50,072 nt of DNA from Fimenecus sp045655645. Its GTDB lineage: Bacteria > Bacillota > Clostridia > Oscillospirales > Acutalibacteraceae. How positions within the stretch are numbered: the first letter of the stretch is position 1; every line of letters starts with the position of its first letter. Position numbers and translations under genes: made by a program. Positions 9,329-18,921 of the stretch are shown here, piece by piece. The notes under the pieces were generated by a model that saw only the letters and a program-made list of their open reading frames with translations, was not told where the DNA came from and ran no database searches. Location: NCBI GenBank assembly GCA_045655645.1, contig JAZOPS010000036.1:1-50072 (forward strand), in the 5' to 3' direction.

Positions 9329-9351
9329 CACTTTTTTGGCTGTGGCTTTAA

Positions 9352-9380
9352 TTGACAAAACGGGGTTTCAATGATATATT
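9352..9380 (+). promoter_or_regulatory. Sigma-A-type promoter for the glycosyltransferase gene
   Basis: TTGACA at 9352-9357, a 17-base spacer, and TATATT at 9375-9380, with a TG extended -10 element at 9372. The coding start follows about 35 bases downstream. Confidence 0.75.
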
Positions 9381-9414
9381 TAAATAGTTATCAATATTTT
9401 GGAGGAAGTTTTAA

Positions 9415-10344
9415 GTGCTTTCAGTAATTATTCCGTCATATAACGAAGAATTGAATATTGAACTTGCAGCAGAAACTGTCACAAATCTTCTCAAAAATGA
9501 GAATATCCCTTGTGAATTGATTTTTGTTGACGACGGCTCAAAAGATAAAACCTTTGAGAAAATCTGTGAATGCAGCGAGAAATATAGCGAAGTGAAGGGG
9601 CTCACGTTCAGTCGCAATTTCGGTAAAGAAGCAGCAATTTATGCAGGTCTTAAAGAGGCGAAGGGTGACTGTGCGGTTATTCTTGACTGTGATTTGCAAT
9701 TTCCACCTGAAAAGATTATCGAGATGTATTCACTTTGGCAAGAGGGTTTTGAAATCGTTGAGGGTGTAAAATCAGACCGTGGCAACGAATCTGTATTTTA
9801 TAAGCTCTTTGCAAAGACTTTTTATAAAATGATGAGCTATTTTATTGGTGTTGATATGCAGTCAACATCTGATTTTAAACTCATTGACAGAAAAGTTATT
9901 GATACACTTCTCTCTTTGCCTGAAAGAAACACATTTTTCAGAGCTTTGTCTTTCTGGTCAGGGTTTAAATCAACTCAAATTGAATTTGAAGTGCAAGAAA
10001 GAGAAAACGGAAAAAGCAAATGGAGTCTTAAAGGACTTACAAAATATGCAATTTCAAATGTAACATCATTTACCACTGCACCATTGCAACTTATAACCGT
10101 ATTCGGTAGTGTTTTGCTTGTTTTCTTGGCAGGTATGTCGGTGCAAACTCTCGTGCGATTCCTTTTAGGACAATCTGCAGAAGGCTTTACAACAGTTATT
10201 TTGCTCTTGCTTTTAATTGGTGGAAGTCTTATGATGGCACTTGGAATAATCGGTTATTATATCGCGAGAATTTATGAAGAAGTCAAGGGAAGACCACGAT
10301 ATATAATTTCAAAAAAGACAAAAGAAGAAAAAGACGATAAATAA
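9415..10344 (+). CDS. GT2 family glycosyltransferase with C-terminal membrane helices (GtrB/DPM1-like)
   Basis: The protein has 309 residues. The N-terminal GT-A domain begins SVIIPSYNEELNI and carries DDGSKDKT (about residues 40-47) and the metal-binding DCDLQFPPE (about 90). Two C-terminal hydrophobic hairpins (about 230-255 and 265-290) are typical of enzymes that load a sugar onto a polyprenyl phosphate carrier, such as GtrB or dolichol-phosphate mannosyltransferase. The acceptor and sugar are not determined. The GTG start at 9415 is supported by GGAGGAAG 7 bases upstream. It has its own promoter and terminator, so it is monocistronic. Confidence 0.9.
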   Translation: MLSVIIPSYNEELNIELAAETVTNLLKNENIPCELIFVDDGSKDKTFEKICECSEKYSEVKGLTFSRNFGKEAAIYAGLKEAKGDCAVILDCDLQFPPEKIIEMYSLWQEGFEIVEGVKSDRGNESVFYKLFAKTFYKMMSYFIGVDMQSTSDFKLIDRKVIDTLLSLPERNTFFRALSFWSGFKSTQIEFEVQERENGKSKWSLKGLTKYAISNVTSFTTAPLQLITVFGSVLLVFLAGMSVQTLVRFLLGQSAEGFTTVILLLLLIGGSLMMALGIIGYYIARIYEEVKGRPRYIISKKTKEEKDDK

Positions 10345-10350
10345 TAGTGA

Positions 10351-10377
10351 AAAGCACCGTTTTTGCGGTGCTTTTTT
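10351..10377 (+). terminator. Rho-independent terminator
   Basis: AAGCACCG-TTTTT-GCGGTGCTT followed by six Ts, directly after the glycosyltransferase stop codon. Confidence 0.9.
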
Positions 10378-10389
10378 CCTTGCAAAACC

Positions 10390-10418
10390 TTGAAATATAG
10401 ACAAAATAATGATATAAT
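10390..10418 (+). promoter_or_regulatory. Sigma-A-type promoter for the recJ run
   Basis: TTGAAA at 10390-10395, 17 bases, and TATAAT at 10413-10418, about 45 bases ahead of recJ. It probably drives the start of the long co-directional run from recJ onward. Confidence 0.7.
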
Positions 10419-10463
10419 TTTAATTTAGAAAAATATTGTAAAAACACGAAAGGAGCGAGACTT

Positions 10464-12500
10464 TTGAGCCGAAAAAAATGGTTAACAGCACATATCGATA
10501 AAGACCTTGCAGCACAGGTTGCAGAGAGTCACAGTCTTGACCCCTTTGTGTCATTGATTTTAGCATCTCGTGGCATAACAGACTATGAAGATGTTGAAGA
10601 GTTTTTTGAGCCTGATTTCTGCTTCTGTGACCCATATCTTATTACTGATATGGACAAAGCAGTTGAGCGAATTGAAAAAGCAATTGAAAATGGTGAGCGA
10701 ATCTGTGTTTTTGGTGACTATGACGCCGACGGTGTAACATCAACAACACTTATGTATTCATATCTTTCTTCTTGTGGTGCAGATGTAGTTTATTATATCC
10801 CTGACAGAGTTTCCGAAGGGTATGGAATGAATTGCTCTGCTATCCAAAAACTCGCAAATCAGGGTGTTAAACTCATTGTTACTGTGGATAACGGAATTTC
10901 TGCGATTGAAGAGATAGATTATGCAAAAACTCTCGGGATAGACTGTGTTGTAACAGACCACCATAAAGTAGGCGACACATTGCCCGACGCCGTTGCAGTT
11001 GTTGACCCTCACAGAGAAGACTGTAATCTTCATTTTAAAGACTGGGCAGGGGTTGGCGTCGCATTCAAGGTGGTTTGCGCATTAGAAAAAGGCGATTATT
11101 CTGAAATATTGAATGATTATGCAGATATAATAGCAATAGGCACAGTTGCCGATGTTGTTGATTTGAAAGACGAAAATCGAGCTATCGTGAAATATGGTGT
11201 TTCAAAAATCAACACAAATCCTTGCAACGGTGTCAATGCACTTCGTCAGATAGCAGGAGTAAGCGAAAGACCATTAAACGCAGTTGGTGTAACATACTCA
11301 TTAGCACCAAGAATTAACGCAGCAGGTCGAATTGAATCTGCCCAAACTGCGCTTAAACTTTTGCTTTGCGACGATTTGAAAGTGGCTCTCGATATTGCAG
11401 AACAAGTTGACATCTGCAATCGCAAGCGTCACGATTTTGAAAATGAAATTATGGAAGCCGCTGTGGCTCACATTGAGTCAAATGATATGCTCAAGCACTC
11501 AAAAGTAATTGTTGTTTGTGGTGAAGGTTGGCATCATGGCGTCATCGGTATTGTTGCGGCAAGAATTACAGAAAAATATGGCAAACCCACAATTGTAATC
11601 ACCTTTGACGGTGACGAAGGTACAGGCTCTGCTCGAAGCATTGACGGATTTTCAGTTTATGATGCGATTAAATCTTGCGAAGATATGCTCACTCATTTTG
11701 GTGGTCATACAATGGCTGCGGGTCTTGGCATCAAGCGTGAAAATGTTGAGAGATTTTTCATTTCAATCAATGAATACGCAAAATCAATAGAAGATGCTGT
11801 GCCAACACTTATGTTGGATTGCAAATTAAATCCTGCTTATATCAATGCCGCACTTGTTGAATCATTAGAAACACTTGAACCATTTGGTGCAGGTAATCCG
11901 CAACCACTTTTTGGTATTTTCGGTGTGCGACTTTCAAACATTCAACCTGTTGGCGAAGGCAAGCATTTAAGACTTGGTTTCACAAAGGCAAACACACAGT
12001 TTACTGCAATGAAATTCTGTGCAACTCTCAACGATTTCCCATTCCGTGAGAGTGACATTGTTGACCTTGCGGTGAGAATTGAGAAAAATGAGTTCCGTGG
12101 TGAAATAAAGGCAAGTGTGCAAATTCGCGACATTCGTTTTTCTGGTGTTGATGAAGATAAACTCTTTAAGTCGATGGGACTTTATGAAAAATATAAAAGA
12201 CGCGAAAAGTTAAACTCACAAGAAGCCAAATTCTTAACACCAACAAGAGAATTTTTACTTGGCGTATTTAACTTTTTGAAATCATATAATATCTGGAGTT
12301 TCGATATTGAAACAATGCTCAACCGTGCGAAATGTCCTGTGGAAAAATATTGCACAATGCAGGTGTCGGTTGATGTGCTTATTGAATTAGGACTTGTTCG
12401 CAAAGAAAATGAAACATTGATTTTTGATGGTAACGGTAAAAAAGCCGATTTGTCAAATTCAAATATTTTAAAAGAATTAAATGAGATGCAGGGGGTGTGA
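10464..12500 (+). CDS. recJ: Single-stranded-DNA-specific exonuclease RecJ
   Basis: The protein has 678 residues. DHH-family motifs occur in order: FGDYDADGVTST (about 83), TVDNGIS (about 140), VTDHHKV (the DHH signature, about 160), DPHREDC, and the DHHA1 block GWHHGVIGIVA (about 355) with HFGGHTMAAGLG (about 412). An OB domain follows, and the last roughly 120 residues form a winged-helix-like extension seen in Firmicute RecJ. It degrades ssDNA 5' to 3' in recombination and repair. The start is TTG at 10464, set by AAGGAGCGA upstream. It overlaps the region of the rel start by a few bases, so translation may be coupled. Confidence 0.96.
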   Translation: MSRKKWLTAHIDKDLAAQVAESHSLDPFVSLILASRGITDYEDVEEFFEPDFCFCDPYLITDMDKAVERIEKAIENGERICVFGDYDADGVTSTTLMYSYLSSCGADVVYYIPDRVSEGYGMNCSAIQKLANQGVKLIVTVDNGISAIEEIDYAKTLGIDCVVTDHHKVGDTLPDAVAVVDPHREDCNLHFKDWAGVGVAFKVVCALEKGDYSEILNDYADIIAIGTVADVVDLKDENRAIVKYGVSKINTNPCNGVNALRQIAGVSERPLNAVGVTYSLAPRINAAGRIESAQTALKLLLCDDLKVALDIAEQVDICNRKRHDFENEIMEAAVAHIESNDMLKHSKVIVVCGEGWHHGVIGIVAARITEKYGKPTIVITFDGDEGTGSARSIDGFSVYDAIKSCEDMLTHFGGHTMAAGLGIKRENVERFFISINEYAKSIEDAVPTLMLDCKLNPAYINAALVESLETLEPFGAGNPQPLFGIFGVRLSNIQPVGEGKHLRLGFTKANTQFTAMKFCATLNDFPFRESDIVDLAVRIEKNEFRGEIKASVQIRDIRFSGVDEDKLFKSMGLYEKYKRREKLNSQEAKFLTPTREFLLGVFNFLKSYNIWSFDIETMLNRAKCPVEKYCTMQVSVDVLIELGLVRKENETLIFDGNGKKADLSNSNILKELNEMQGV

Positions 12501-12502
12501 AT

Positions 12503-14692
12503 ATGGCAACTGATGTAAACAAGATTTACAGTGACTTGCGTGAGAAAATTGCGTCAATTCATAATAATAAAGAAGAACTTGTAATTATCGATAAAGCGTT
12601 CAAAATTGCAAATGAATATCACGGTGAGCAGCTTCGTCGTTCAGGTGAGCCATATATTATTCACCCACTTGCAGTTTGCGATATTCTTGTGGATTTAGGC
12701 ATGGATTGGCAATCTCTCGTTGCAGCGCTTTTGCACGATGTTGTTGAAGATACTCATTACACAATTGAACAACTTACAGAAGACTTTGGCGAAGAAGTAG
12801 CACTTCTTGTTGACGGCGTTACAAAACTTGGTAAAGTGCATATTAACTCTTATGAGTCAAAAGAAGAACAACAAGCAGAAAATGTTCGTAAAATGCTTCT
12901 CGCAATGTCAAAAGATATTCGTGTTATTATCGTTAAACTTGCCGACCGTCTTCATAATATGAGAACACTTGAATATCTTTCTGAGCAGAAGCAAAGAGAT
13001 AAAGCACTTGAAACTCTCGAAATTTTTGCACCAATTTCTCACAGACTCGGTATCCGTTCAGTCAAAGAAGAACTTGAAGACCGTGCAATTCGTTTTCTTG
13101 ACCCTGTTGCATATAAATCAATTGAAGACCGTATAAACGATTCTGATAAAACAGGCGAAAACTTTCTTAACGAAACAAAAGAACAAATTGCTGAAAGAAT
13201 AACTCAGGTTGTTTCAAATGCAAAAATCAGCGGAAGAATCAAATCAGTTCACGGCATTTACAGAAAAATGTATATGCAGGGCAAACAGTTTGATGCAATT
13301 TATGATATCTACGCCGTGAGAATTATCGTTGACAGCGTTATAGATTGCTATAACTGTCTTGGTATAATCCACGATATGTATAAGCCATTACCGGGCAGAT
13401 TTAAAGACTATATTTCAACACCGAAACCAAATATGTATCAGTCACTTCATACAACTGTTATCGGTCGAAAAGCAGTACCTTTTGAAGTGCAGATAAGAAC
13501 TTGGGATATGCACAAAACTGCAGAATTCGGTATCGCGGCTCACTGGAAATATAAATTGGGTGTTTCAGGTGGCAAAAAGAGCTTTGACGAAAGACTTCAA
13601 TGGATTCGTGAAGTTCTCGAAGCACAACAAGAGTCAGGTGACGCACGCGAAATCGTGTCATCAATCAAAACTGACCTTATTCCTGACGAAGTATTTGTTT
13701 ACACACCAAAAGGTGATGTTATCAATATTCCACAGGGTTCAACTGTAATTGACTTTGCTTATGCAATTCACTCAGCGGTTGGTCACAGAATGACGGGCGC
13801 AAAGGTTGACGGCAGAATTGTACCTTTGGAATATGAAGTGAAAACAGGTGAAATTGTTGAAATTCTCACCACATCTCAGGCAGGCAAAGGCCCAAGCCGT
13901 GACTGGCTTCAAATTGCAAAATCAAGCCAAGCGCGAAGCAAAATCCGTGCTTGGTTCAAGAAAGAAAAACGCGAAGAAAATATCATAGAAGGTAAAGCAG
14001 AAGTTGAGCGTGAATTTAGACGCAACTATATCCGTCTTGACGAAGAAGATTATAACAAGTTTATCAAAAAACTTGCCGAGCGTCAGAGAATGGATAATAT
14101 TGACGATTTCTATGCTGCCTTGGGTTATGGCGGACTTTCAATTATTCGAATGATGCCATATATCAAAGACGAATATCAGAAGAATTACGATAAGAGTCGT
14201 CAAGAAATCAAAGTTACACCTGTTAAAACTAACAGCAAGAAAAAAGATGATGGCGTTACAGTTGAGGGTATTGATAATTGTCTTATCAAATTCTCACAAT
14301 GCTGTAATCCACTGCCGGGCGACCAGATTATCGGTTTCATCACTCGTGGCCATGGTGTTTCAATTCATAAGCGTGATTGTACCAATGTGCCAAAAGATGT
14401 AACTAATTGTGCCGAGCCAGCTCGTTGGGTTAACGCATATTGGAATAAGAATGTCAAAGAAGATTACAAGGCAACACTTCAACTCACTTGCCTTTCTCGT
14501 ATCGGACTTATGGCAGAAGTTGCAATGCAGGTTGCAAATATGCGTGTTAATATCACAAATATCAGCACCCACGACATGAAAGACGGCAGAACAATTATTG
14601 AACTTACCGTCAATGTTGCAAGTATTGAACATCTTAAAAATCTTATTGCCAAAATTGACAAAATCGACGGTATTTTAAGCGTTGAAAGATAA
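12503..14692 (+). CDS. rel: Bifunctional (p)ppGpp synthetase/hydrolase (Rel)
   Basis: The protein has 729 residues, the usual long RelA/SpoT homologue. The HD hydrolase domain has HPLAVCDIL and LLHDVVEDT (about 50-80) and LADRLHNMRTL (about 145). The synthetase domain has YDIYAVRIIV and PKPNMYQSLHTTVIG (about 265-315). A TGS domain follows (VFVYTPKGDVINIP, about 395-450), then a zinc-finger/helical region (CCNPLPGDQI) and an ACT domain at the C-terminus. Both catalytic halves look complete, so it should make and break the stringent alarmone. I chose the ATG at 12503 because GGGGGT lies 6 bases upstream. It is followed by dtd, as in Bacillus. Confidence 0.97.
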   Translation: MATDVNKIYSDLREKIASIHNNKEELVIIDKAFKIANEYHGEQLRRSGEPYIIHPLAVCDILVDLGMDWQSLVAALLHDVVEDTHYTIEQLTEDFGEEVALLVDGVTKLGKVHINSYESKEEQQAENVRKMLLAMSKDIRVIIVKLADRLHNMRTLEYLSEQKQRDKALETLEIFAPISHRLGIRSVKEELEDRAIRFLDPVAYKSIEDRINDSDKTGENFLNETKEQIAERITQVVSNAKISGRIKSVHGIYRKMYMQGKQFDAIYDIYAVRIIVDSVIDCYNCLGIIHDMYKPLPGRFKDYISTPKPNMYQSLHTTVIGRKAVPFEVQIRTWDMHKTAEFGIAAHWKYKLGVSGGKKSFDERLQWIREVLEAQQESGDAREIVSSIKTDLIPDEVFVYTPKGDVINIPQGSTVIDFAYAIHSAVGHRMTGAKVDGRIVPLEYEVKTGEIVEILTTSQAGKGPSRDWLQIAKSSQARSKIRAWFKKEKREENIIEGKAEVEREFRRNYIRLDEEDYNKFIKKLAERQRMDNIDDFYAALGYGGLSIIRMMPYIKDEYQKNYDKSRQEIKVTPVKTNSKKKDDGVTVEGIDNCLIKFSQCCNPLPGDQIIGFITRGHGVSIHKRDCTNVPKDVTNCAEPARWVNAYWNKNVKEDYKATLQLTCLSRIGLMAEVAMQVANMRVNITNISTHDMKDGRTIIELTVNVASIEHLKNLIAKIDKIDGILSVER

Positions 14693-14702
14693 AGGATAAA
14701 TT

Positions 14703-15161
14703 ATGAAAGCAGTAATTCAAAGAGTATCAAGAGCAAGCGTTACTGTAGATGGTGAACTTGTTTCAGAAATCAAAAAAGGATATATGATTTTGTTGGGTGT
14801 AATGGATGATGACACTCGCGAAGATGCCGAAATTCTTGCAAAGAAAACCGCAACATTGCGTGTTTTTGAAGACGACGAGGGCAAAATGAATTTAGACATC
14901 AAACAGGTTGACGGTGAAATTCTCGCAATTTCTCAATTCACCCTTTGTGCCGATGTCAAAAAGGGTAACAGACCATCATTCATTCGCTCTGCACCACCAC
15001 AAGAAGCTAACGAGCTTTATGAATATTTCTGCGAGAAACTCATTGAAAACGGCGTCAAGAATGTTTATAAAGGTGTTTTCGGTGCAGATATGAAAGTGGA
15101 TTTGTTAAACGATGGTCCTGTAACAATTTTATATGACTCGGAAATTTGGAGAAAGAAGTAA
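14703..15161 (+). CDS. dtd: D-aminoacyl-tRNA deacylase
   Basis: The protein has 152 residues. It begins MKAVIQRVSRASVTV and has the signature SQFTLCAD (about 78-85) with the catalytic Thr, and NDGPVTI (about 137-143), the cross-subunit Gly-cisPro motif that rejects L-amino acids. It frees tRNA mischarged with D-amino acids. It lies 10 bases after rel; the rel-dtd pair is conserved in Firmicutes. Confidence 0.97.
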   Translation: MKAVIQRVSRASVTVDGELVSEIKKGYMILLGVMDDDTREDAEILAKKTATLRVFEDDEGKMNLDIKQVDGEILAISQFTLCADVKKGNRPSFIRSAPPQEANELYEYFCEKLIENGVKNVYKGVFGADMKVDLLNDGPVTILYDSEIWRKK

Positions 15162-15167
15162 AATAAT

Positions 15168-15815
15168 ATGATTTCAGTAAAACCACATTTTGCCGTTATG
15201 GAAGACGGCTTTACAACTAACACATATATAGTTACTGATGAAGAAACAGGCGAGACAGCGGTTGTTGACCCATCATTGAGTGAAGATGCTCTTGTTGAAA
15301 AACTCAAAGATAAAAATGTGAAATATGTTCTTATTACTCACGGTCACTTTGACCATACTGGTGGCACAAATCTTGTGAAAGAAAAAACAGGCGCAAAGGT
15401 TGTTGTGCATAGAGAAGATGAAGAAATGCTTTTAGACAGTAGCAAAAACGAGTTCAGAGCTAATTACGGTTATGATATGCCACCAATAATTGCTGACATT
15501 TTAGTTGAAGACGGCACAGAATTAATGCTTGGTAATGCTAAAATCAAAGTTATGCACACACCTGGGCACACAAAGGGTGGCGTTTGCTATATCTTCCCTG
15601 ACGATAGAGTGATTTTTTCAGGAGATACATTATTCCGTCTCACAGCAGGTAGAACTGACCTTTATGGTGGCAATGCAAGAACAGAACTCAGGTCACTTGC
15701 AAAAATTGGTGAGTTAGAGGGTGACTATAAGGTTTATCCCGGTCACGATGCACCGACTACTCTTGACTTTGAAAGAAAATATAATCGTTATATGAGAACA
15801 AGGTTTAAAAGATAA
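15168..15815 (+). CDS. Metallo-beta-lactamase-fold hydrolase, copy 1 (glyoxalase II-like)
   Basis: The protein has 215 residues. The zinc-binding motif is THGHFDHTGG (about 55-64), with further ligands in HTPGHTKGG (about 125) and FSGDTLF, and the terminal PGHD. The family includes hydroxyacylglutathione hydrolase-like thioesterases; B. subtilis has a member in this neighbourhood (YqgX-like). The exact substrate is unknown. It starts 6 bases after dtd. It has a close paralogue directly downstream. Confidence 0.88.
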   Translation: MISVKPHFAVMEDGFTTNTYIVTDEETGETAVVDPSLSEDALVEKLKDKNVKYVLITHGHFDHTGGTNLVKEKTGAKVVVHREDEEMLLDSSKNEFRANYGYDMPPIIADILVEDGTELMLGNAKIKVMHTPGHTKGGVCYIFPDDRVIFSGDTLFRLTAGRTDLYGGNARTELRSLAKIGELEGDYKVYPGHDAPTTLDFERKYNRYMRTRFKR

Positions 15816-15870
15816 GAAGCAGTTTATCTTTTAATGTTTTGATTTAGCGTTTAAGAAAAGAGGCAGGGCT

Positions 15871-16530
15871 ATGATAACAGTAGAAAAACATTTAGCAGTT
15901 ATGGTTAACGGCTTTACTACAAACGTCTATATTGTTACAGATGTAGAAACCGGCGCAACAGCCGTTATTGACCCGTCACTTCCTGAAAAAGAATTGCTTG
16001 AGAAGCTTGCGGGAAAAGATGTTCAATATATATTTTTCACTCACGGGCATTCTGACCATAGCTGTGGCGCAAAAATGATAAAAGAAAACACTGGCGCAAA
16101 AACTGTAATTTATCAAGCAGAAGAAGAAATGTTTCACGACATTTATAAAAATGAGTTCGATGTGAATTGCCACTTGTTAGAAGAGAATTTTCCTGATGTG
16201 GACATAGATATTCTGACTGAAGACGGTGCGGAACTTGTGCTCGGCAACACAATAGTTACTGTTATGCACACTCCGGGTCATTCAATGGGTAGTGTTTGCT
16301 ATCTTTTTAAAGAAGACAGAGTAATGTTTTCGGGTGATACACTTTTCCGTCTCACAGCAGGCAGAACAGACCTTTATGGTGGTGACGCAAGAACAGAGCT
16401 TATGTCACTTGCAAAAATCGGTGAGTTAGAGGGAGACTATAAGGTTTATCCTGGTCACGAAGAAGAAACAACCCTTGATTTCGAAAGACAATATAATCGC
16501 TATATGCGAACAAGATTCAGAAGAAAATGA
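15871..16530 (+). CDS. Metallo-beta-lactamase-fold hydrolase, copy 2 (tandem paralogue)
   Basis: The protein has 219 residues with the motif THGHSDHSCG and the same later ligands (HTPGHSMGS, GDTLF, PGHEE). From residue 150 to the end it is nearly identical to copy 1, while the middle (about 65-115) has diverged and carries a few extra residues. Its stop codon overlaps the hemZ start (ATGA), so the two are translationally coupled. Confidence 0.88.
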   Translation: MITVEKHLAVMVNGFTTNVYIVTDVETGATAVIDPSLPEKELLEKLAGKDVQYIFFTHGHSDHSCGAKMIKENTGAKTVIYQAEEEMFHDIYKNEFDVNCHLLEENFPDVDIDILTEDGAELVLGNTIVTVMHTPGHSMGSVCYLFKEDRVMFSGDTLFRLTAGRTDLYGGDARTELMSLAKIGELEGDYKVYPGHEEETTLDFERQYNRYMRTRFRRK

Positions 16531-17966
16531 AACTTTTAGTTATTAATCATAAATTTCATTATGAAATGGAAAAACTCGTCCGTATATTTATGCCCGATGT
16601 TAAAATTCAGGTCATTCGTGACGAGAATACAGACGATTTCAATTTGCTTACAGAGATAAGTGATGAAATAATCGTTACAGCAAAACTTGATGATTTTCAG
16701 AAAACTCTCAAAGCTCCACTTTGCGAAGATAACGAAATGCAAATGGGTAGAATGGTCTATGCTCTTTTTAGTGAATATACGGGTTTTGAGCCAAAATGGG
16801 GAGTGCTCACAGGTGTGCGTCCATCAAAACTGCTTATAAACACCGAAAAGAAAATGGGCAGAGAGAAAACAGAAGAATATTTCAACAATGATTTGTTAGT
16901 TAAAAAAGATAAGTTCCAATTAGCAAGAACAGTTGCCGATTATGAAGAAAGAATAATCAGCACATCAAAAGACAATTCATTCAGTTTGTATGTTTCAATT
17001 CCGTTTTGTCCGTCAAGATGCAGTTATTGCTCATTTGTGTCACATTCAATTGAAAACGACAAAGCGAGAAATCTTTTACCGCAATATGTAGAATATCTCA
17101 TAAAAGAGTTAGAAATAACGGGCAAAATAGCAAAGGAAACAGGTCTTAACCTTGAAAGTATCTATATTGGTGGTGGCACACCAACAACACTTTCTGCAGA
17201 GCAGATAGACACAGTAATCGGTGCAATAAATAAGCACTTTGATTTGTCAAATTGTCGTGAGTTTACAATTGAAGCAGGGCGTCCCGACACCATCACCGAA
17301 GAAAAACTTCGTGTGATAAAAAATAGTCCCGTTGATAGAATAAGCATCAATCCACAGACATTTAATAACAATGTGTTAGAAACTGTTGGCAGACGCCACA
17401 CGGCAGAAGATACAATCAAGATTTTTGAACTGGCTCGAAAAATCGGGCTTGATAATATTAATATGGACTTGATTGCAGGGCTACCAAGTGATACGGTTGA
17501 GGGCTTTTGCTATTCACTTGATACCGCATTGAACCTTAACCCTGAGAATATCACCGTGCACACTCTTGCGGTAAAACGCTCATCAACAATCGGTCAGAAC
17601 ACACCGAAAATTGCAACAGAAAATGCAAATAACGCATCAAAAATGCTTGATTATACTTATGAAAAGTTAAACGGTGTTTATCACCCATATTATATGTATC
17701 GTCAGTCAAAATCTGCAGGTGCATTAGAAAATGTGGGTTGGAGTAAAGATGATTTTGAGTGTATTTACAATATATTTATGATGGAAGAATGTCACACAAT
17801 TTTGTCCTGTGGTGGTGGAGCAGTTACAAAACTCAAAGCACCAAAAAGTGACGAAATTGAGCGTATATTCAATTTTAAATATCCTTTTGAATACATATCA
17901 GGCTTCGACCAGTTAGTTGAAAGAAAGAACAGAATAAGCGAATTTTACAGTACATATCCTTATTAG
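16527..17966 (+). CDS. hemZ: Oxygen-independent coproporphyrinogen dehydrogenase-like radical SAM protein HemZ
   Basis: The protein has 479 residues. The radical SAM cluster motif is FCPSRCSYCSF (about residues 158-168, CxxxCxxC). IGGGTPTTLS (about 214) and DLIAGLPSD (about 315) are typical of the HemN/HemW/HemZ family. An N-terminal domain of about 150 residues precedes the radical SAM core, which distinguishes HemZ. The B. subtilis family member is linked to anaerobic haem synthesis, but whether this one makes protoporphyrinogen or coproporphyrin or has another role is not shown. Its ATG overlaps the preceding stop. Confidence 0.9.
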   Translation: MKLLVINHKFHYEMEKLVRIFMPDVKIQVIRDENTDDFNLLTEISDEIIVTAKLDDFQKTLKAPLCEDNEMQMGRMVYALFSEYTGFEPKWGVLTGVRPSKLLINTEKKMGREKTEEYFNNDLLVKKDKFQLARTVADYEERIISTSKDNSFSLYVSIPFCPSRCSYCSFVSHSIENDKARNLLPQYVEYLIKELEITGKIAKETGLNLESIYIGGGTPTTLSAEQIDTVIGAINKHFDLSNCREFTIEAGRPDTITEEKLRVIKNSPVDRISINPQTFNNNVLETVGRRHTAEDTIKIFELARKIGLDNINMDLIAGLPSDTVEGFCYSLDTALNLNPENITVHTLAVKRSSTIGQNTPKIATENANNASKMLDYTYEKLNGVYHPYYMYRQSKSAGALENVGWSKDDFECIYNIFMMEECHTILSCGGGAVTKLKAPKSDEIERIFNFKYPFEYISGFDQLVERKNRISEFYSTYPY

Positions 17967-17984
17967 AAGAAAGGGAATGGTAAA

Positions 17985-18911
17985 ATGGCTAATATCAATA
18001 ATAATCTTGAATATATCAACGAGCAAGCGAGACTCAATCCTAATGAATTTGTGGTCAAATGCGAGCAGAGATATAACAATATAATCGACGACATCGCAAA
18101 ATGCATTTTAGAAGAAACAGGTCGTGAGATTATAATGCTTGCAGGTCCGTCATCAGCGGGCAAAACCACAACAGCGAGAAAACTTTGCGAAAATCTCAAT
18201 AAAAAGGGTGTTAAAACCTATGTTTTAAGTCTTGATGATTTCTATCTCAACCGTGAAGACATTCCTTATCTTCCCGACGGCACTCAGGACTATGAAACGG
18301 TTTATGCTCTTGACCTTCAGTTATTTACAGAGTGTGTTAATAAACTTTTAATGGGTGAAACCGTTAAAAATCCCGTGTTTGATTTCACAACGGGCAAGAG
18401 AAGTGATAAAGAATTCAATGAGATTACATTGGGCAAAGAAGATGTGGTAATCATTGAAGGTCTTCACGCCTTAAACCCGATAATCACAGAAAAAATTCAA
18501 GGTAAACTCTTGAAAATCTATATAAATGTATCATCACGAATTTATGATAACAAGGGCAACATCATTCTCAACAAGAGAAATATGCGTTTTGTTCGTCGAA
18601 TGGTGCGTGACTTTAAATTCCGTGACAGCACAGTCGATAACACATATAAACTATGGCGTAATGTCACAGCGGGTGAAGATAAATATCTCTTTCCGTTCCG
18701 TGACAATGCCGATATAAAAATCAACACAATTCATCTTTATGAATCTTGTGTTCTTAAAAGTCAAGCGTTGCCACTCATCTATGAAAGCAAGATTTCAGAG
18801 GAGTTTCGTGACGACGCAAAAAAACTTTGCAAAGCGTTGGAAAAATTTGAAAATATAAATATTTCAGCAGTACCCGAAGATTCACTTCTTCGAGAGTTTT
18901 TAGGAAAGTAG
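17985..18911 (+). CDS. Uridine kinase-family nucleoside kinase
   Basis: The protein has 308 residues. The P-loop is GPSSAGKTTTARKL (about 49-62), followed by SLDDFYLNREDIP (about 78-90), VIIEGLHALNP (Walker B region, about 150) and RRMVRDFKFR (lid). Many clostridial relatives carry an N-terminal TGS/ThrRS-like domain and are about 550 residues long; this one has only a short N-terminal helix region. It probably phosphorylates uridine or another nucleoside, or belongs to the related phosphoribulokinase-like group. AGGGAATGG precedes the ATG. Confidence 0.85.
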   Translation: MANINNNLEYINEQARLNPNEFVVKCEQRYNNIIDDIAKCILEETGREIIMLAGPSSAGKTTTARKLCENLNKKGVKTYVLSLDDFYLNREDIPYLPDGTQDYETVYALDLQLFTECVNKLLMGETVKNPVFDFTTGKRSDKEFNEITLGKEDVVIIEGLHALNPIITEKIQGKLLKIYINVSSRIYDNKGNIILNKRNMRFVRRMVRDFKFRDSTVDNTYKLWRNVTAGEDKYLFPFRDNADIKINTIHLYESCVLKSQALPLIYESKISEEFRDDAKKLCKALEKFENINISAVPEDSLLREFLGK

Positions 18912-18921
18912 GCGAAATTCC

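Noticed and set aside
9820..10340. Glycosyltransferase tail as part of a teichoic-acid or capsule cluster
   Set aside because: The gene has its own promoter and terminator and no neighbour for polymer synthesis, so no pathway can be assigned.
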